Source: an uncultured Campylobacter sp.
Lineage (GTDB): Bacteria > Campylobacterota > Campylobacteria > Campylobacterales > Campylobacteraceae
Length of the DNA: 10,757 bases
Assembly (NCBI GenBank): GCA_905373295.1
Contig: CAJPSJ010000045.1
Coordinates: 1-10,757 of the forward strand
Direction of reading: 5' to 3'
Shown piece by piece: positions 6,364 through 10,757 of this stretch. Each line of letters starts with the position of its first letter. Position 1 is the stretch's first letter. The position numbers and the translations under genes are program-made. The notes under the pieces are model-generated. The model was not told the origin of the DNA. It made no database searches and saw only the letters and a program-made list of their open reading frames with translations.

Positions 6364-6522
6364 CGTATTTTATAAAAATAGATCAAAAAACATGAATAAA
6401 AGTGAATAAAATGAGATCTCTTACTCACGATATAAACCTCCTAAAAATGGATCTAAAAATGAGTTTTTCACAAAAACCACTTGCCAACTACTACAACAAT
6501 AAAAATTTAAAAGGATAAAAAT
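6364..6522. other. dnaA-dnaN intergenic region: probable oriC (oriC2-like) with AT-rich DNA
   Basis: This 159-base gap holds a second DnaA-box cluster: TTATTCATG (6399-6391, minus), TTATTCACT (6409-6401, minus, an exact match), TTACTCACG (6421-6429, plus) and TTTTTCACA (6464-6472, plus). The two minus-strand boxes are 10 bp apart. CTAAAAATG occurs twice, 12 bp apart (6441 and 6453). The DNA from about 6355 to 6410 is strongly A/T and a candidate unwinding element, and a trio-like tract follows at 6488-6502. Possible -10 elements for dnaN are TATAAA at 6371-6376 and 6431-6436. Placing the origin here is inferred from gene order and box density. Confidence 0.72.
6488..6502. promoter_or_regulatory. 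Candidate DnaA-trio element
   Basis: The plus strand reads CTA-CTA-CAA-CAA-TAA, so the minus strand read 3' to 5' is GAT-GAT-GTT-GTT-ATT. DnaA-trios (consensus 3'-GAT-5'-like repeats, the single-strand binding sites of DnaA described in Bacillus subtilis) lie just beyond a DnaA box and a short GC-rich patch. Here TTTTTCACA (6464-6472), a degenerate box-like AAAACCACT (6473-6481) and TGCC come immediately before. Two repeats are perfect and the next two imperfect. Confidence 0.4.
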
Positions 6523-7602
6523 ATGAAAGTATTAATCACTAAAAAACTTTTAGAAGAGATAGTTTCAAATACTAGCTCCTATCTTGATAAAAAAGATCTA
6601 AGCTCAATAACTTCGCATCTTTTAATGAGTGCTAAAGATGGAATTTTTAGTATAAAAGCTACAGATCACGAAATAGGACTTAGCTATAATCTACAAAATA
6701 TCTCAATAGAAATGGAAGGAGAAGCCACGGCAAACGGAGGTAAGCTTCTTAGCGTAATAAAAGGCCTAAGCGACGATAGCGTTACTTTAGAGACCGTTAA
6801 CGGAGCGCTGTTTGTAAAGCAAAAAAAATCCAAGTACAAGCTTCCGATGTTTGAAACGAGGGATTTTCCAAACTTTCCTACGATAGAGGGCAAAAACAGC
6901 TTTGACGTAAATGCTGGAATTTTAGGCAGAAGCCTTAAAAAGATCTATCCTTCGATCGACACCAACAACCCAAAATATGAGCTAAACGGAGCTTTGATCG
7001 ACGTAAAAGAGGGCTTTTTAAATTTAGTCGGGACCGATACTAAACGACTTAGCGTTTATAAGCTGATCACTCAGTCAAAAGCGGGCGAGCTAGATACTAA
7101 AATTTTAATCCCTAAAAAGGCAATAGGCGAAATTCAAAAGCTATTTTCAGACAAGATTAAAATTTACTACGACGAAAACGTACTGCTAGCGGTAAGCGAG
7201 AATTTCGAGTTTTTTACGAAGCTTATAAACGGCAAATTTCCAAACTACGAGCGCGTTATCCCAAACGATACGGCGTATAAAATTTTAATCCCGCGCGATA
7301 AGATGGTAAGCGGCGTGCGAGCGATAAACGCGATGTGTGAAGAGATGAAGGTTACCATTAAAAAGGACGGAATGATTTTTGAGAGCATCAACGAGGATAA
7401 TTCCGAAGCAAAGACCGAAATTGAAGCGGCGATCGAGATAAACGGCGAGATAGTTTTTGGCGTGAAAAACCGCTTTTTACTTGATTTTTTAAGTAATATC
7501 GAGAGTGAAATTTTCGAGCTTGATTTTAACAGCTCCGATACGGCGTTCGTGCTTAGCGCGGATGGCTTAAAAACGGTCGTCATGCCGATAAATAATATTT
7601 AA
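6523..7602 (+). CDS. dnaN: DNA polymerase III beta subunit (sliding clamp)
   Basis: DnaN is the ring-shaped dimeric clamp that tethers DNA polymerase III and recruits repair proteins through its hydrophobic peptide-binding pocket. At 359 residues it is slightly shorter than E. coli DnaN (366), as is usual for this group. The N-terminus (MKVLITKKLLEEIV, then IFSIKATDHEIGLSY at about 41-55) and the C-terminus (ADGLKTVVMPINN) match the family; the VVMP segment contributes to the protein-binding pocket. Three repeated clamp domains of about 120 residues fit the length. AAGGA at 6511-6515 precedes ATG 6523 by seven bases. The gene is 9 bases from gyrB and probably co-transcribed with it. Confidence 0.97.
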   Translation: MKVLITKKLLEEIVSNTSSYLDKKDLSSITSHLLMSAKDGIFSIKATDHEIGLSYNLQNISIEMEGEATANGGKLLSVIKGLSDDSVTLETVNGALFVKQKKSKYKLPMFETRDFPNFPTIEGKNSFDVNAGILGRSLKKIYPSIDTNNPKYELNGALIDVKEGFLNLVGTDTKRLSVYKLITQSKAGELDTKILIPKKAIGEIQKLFSDKIKIYYDENVLLAVSENFEFFTKLINGKFPNYERVIPNDTAYKILIPRDKMVSGVRAINAMCEEMKVTIKKDGMIFESINEDNSEAKTEIEAAIEINGEIVFGVKNRFLLDFLSNIESEIFELDFNSSDTAFVLSADGLKTVVMPINNI

Positions 7603-9923
<2,321 letters not shown>

Positions 9924-9924
<1 letters not shown>

Positions 9925-10757
9925 TGTCTGTTTTATTTAGTGAGACCAAAGAGCGCGAAAATCGTTTCATAACGGCACTTAAAATTTCGGTGCCGTTTAC
10001 CTGCGTTTTGATTGTTTTCGGAATTATTTTGTTCCGAAACGGCGAGTTTAAATTTGACGACGTAATTTTATTTTTGATACTTTTAATCTGTTATGTTTAT
10101 TATGTCATTTATCAAATTTACTTCGGCTTCCAAAAGACGCTGATCGATCCCGTTACTCACGTGTTTGTGCGCGAGGAGATCGAGAAAATTTTAAGCAATG
10201 ATCTAGTAAAAAATCGTCAAATAAATATCGTTCTTTTACGAATTAAAAATATCATCGACATAAACGATCGATACGGTTATAAAAACGGCGATGAAATTTT
10301 ATACGAGTATTGTAAGGAGCTTTCAAATTTTATGGCGGAGCAGGGTTTTAAGGACCTTCCGATCGGTCGCTTTATAAACGGCTACTTCGTATTCGGAGTG
10401 GAATCAAAAGCTACGAATTTAAGCCATATTTTGCGAATGTTTGAGCATAAAATTTCAAGTCAAACGATTAAAAATGTAGAGATAAAAAGCGAATTTACAA
10501 TGCTTCCAAGTTCATATGATAGAAATCTAAATAATATCGTAAATGCTCTATTTTATAAGATAAATCACCTGGACGACGAAGAGCACGGCGAGAAAGCGAT
10601 CGACGTTGAGAAAGTGCTAATCGATGTGTTTTCCGCCGATGTAATGGAAGCGATCGATAGTGAAAATTTCAGCTTCAAATATCAGCGCGTTGCAGATAAA
10701 AACGGCGTAAAATCACATATAAATTTAATTCCGAAGCTCGATCTGCGAAGTGGCGAA
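9924..10757 (+). CDS. Membrane protein with degenerate GGDEF and EAL-like domains (3' end outside window)
   Basis: The frame is open from ATG 9924 to the window end: 278 codons, no stop. Residues about 18-36 and 46-66 are two membrane segments. A diguanylate-cyclase fold follows from about 73: DPVTHVFVREEIEKIL matches the D-x-LT-x-x-x-NR start of GGDEF domains, and NIVLLRIKNIIDINDRYGYKNGDEIL matches the F-K-x-IND-x-x-GH-x-x-GD-x-L segment. Where the active site RxGGDEF should stand it reads GRFINGYFVFGV (148-159), so cyclase activity is not expected. From about 248, FSFKYQRVADKNG resembles the YQP start of EAL phosphodiesterase domains, but the EAL-type motif position reads INLIPKL, again non-canonical. 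It lacks a Shine-Dalgarno and starts inside the gyrB stop, implying translational coupling. Possibly a c-di-GMP sensor or scaffold; function unknown. Confidence 0.82.

Noticed and set aside
6353..6409. 18-codon ORF with AAGGATAAGA before it at the dnaA 3' end
   Set aside because: It overlaps the dnaA end and its last codons are formed by the DnaA box at 6401-6409; too short and A/T-biased to claim.
7245..7583. 112-codon minus-strand ORF antisense to dnaN
   Set aside because: It lies wholly opposite a conserved dnaN reading frame, with low-complexity Ser/Ile/Lys-rich translation and no ribosome binding site or recognisable domain. It is a shadow.

Overview
This window is the chromosomal replication-origin neighbourhood of a Campylobacter-like member of the Campylobacterota (Epsilonproteobacteria). 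The evidence is the order ruvC <- -> dnaA-dnaN-gyrB, the clustered TTATTCAC-type DnaA boxes on both sides of dnaA, the glmM-lspA pair, and AT-rich intergenic DNA full of AAATTT combined with fairly GC-rich codons such as GCG and CGC. The GC content looks higher than in C. jejuni, which would fit one of the oral Campylobacter species, but the species cannot be fixed from the sequence alone.

Left arm, plus strand (1-2970): the 3' end of glmM (peptidoglycan precursor synthesis), a 98-base gap filled exactly by a doubtful 37-codon ORF, lspA (lipoprotein signal peptidase), a small TM2-SHOCT membrane protein, hemJ (protoporphyrinogen oxidase of haem synthesis) and nhaA (Na+/H+ antiporter). glmM to hemJ are closely spaced or overlapping and probably form one envelope/haem operon. 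nhaA follows after 64 bases with its own ribosome binding site and a possible promoter.

Middle, minus strand (3103-4924): ruvC (Holliday junction resolvase), an omega-amidase-like carbon-nitrogen hydrolase and a nicotinamidase-like cysteine hydrolase. They read away from dnaA as a tight operon in which each Shine-Dalgarno overlaps or sits inside the end of the previous gene. nhaA and the nicotinamidase-like gene converge on a short AT-rich junction with a weak hairpin.

Right arm, plus strand (5035-10757): dnaA, dnaN and gyrB, then the first 278 codons of a membrane protein with degenerate GGDEF and EAL-like domains. This last gene starts inside the gyrB stop codon (TAATG) and runs off the window. 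DnaA-box clusters at 4930-4968 and 6391-6472 flank dnaA, suggesting a bipartite oriC. A CTACTACAACAA tract between the last box and dnaN resembles a DnaA-trio unwinding element.

Most of the window is well-known housekeeping genes with intact active sites. I found no CRISPR array, insertion sequence, RNA gene, phage or defence system. The parts most worth a second look are the origin architecture, the apparently catalytically dead c-di-GMP-type protein coupled to gyrB, the unexplained ORF between glmM and lspA, and the strong excess of AAATTT.
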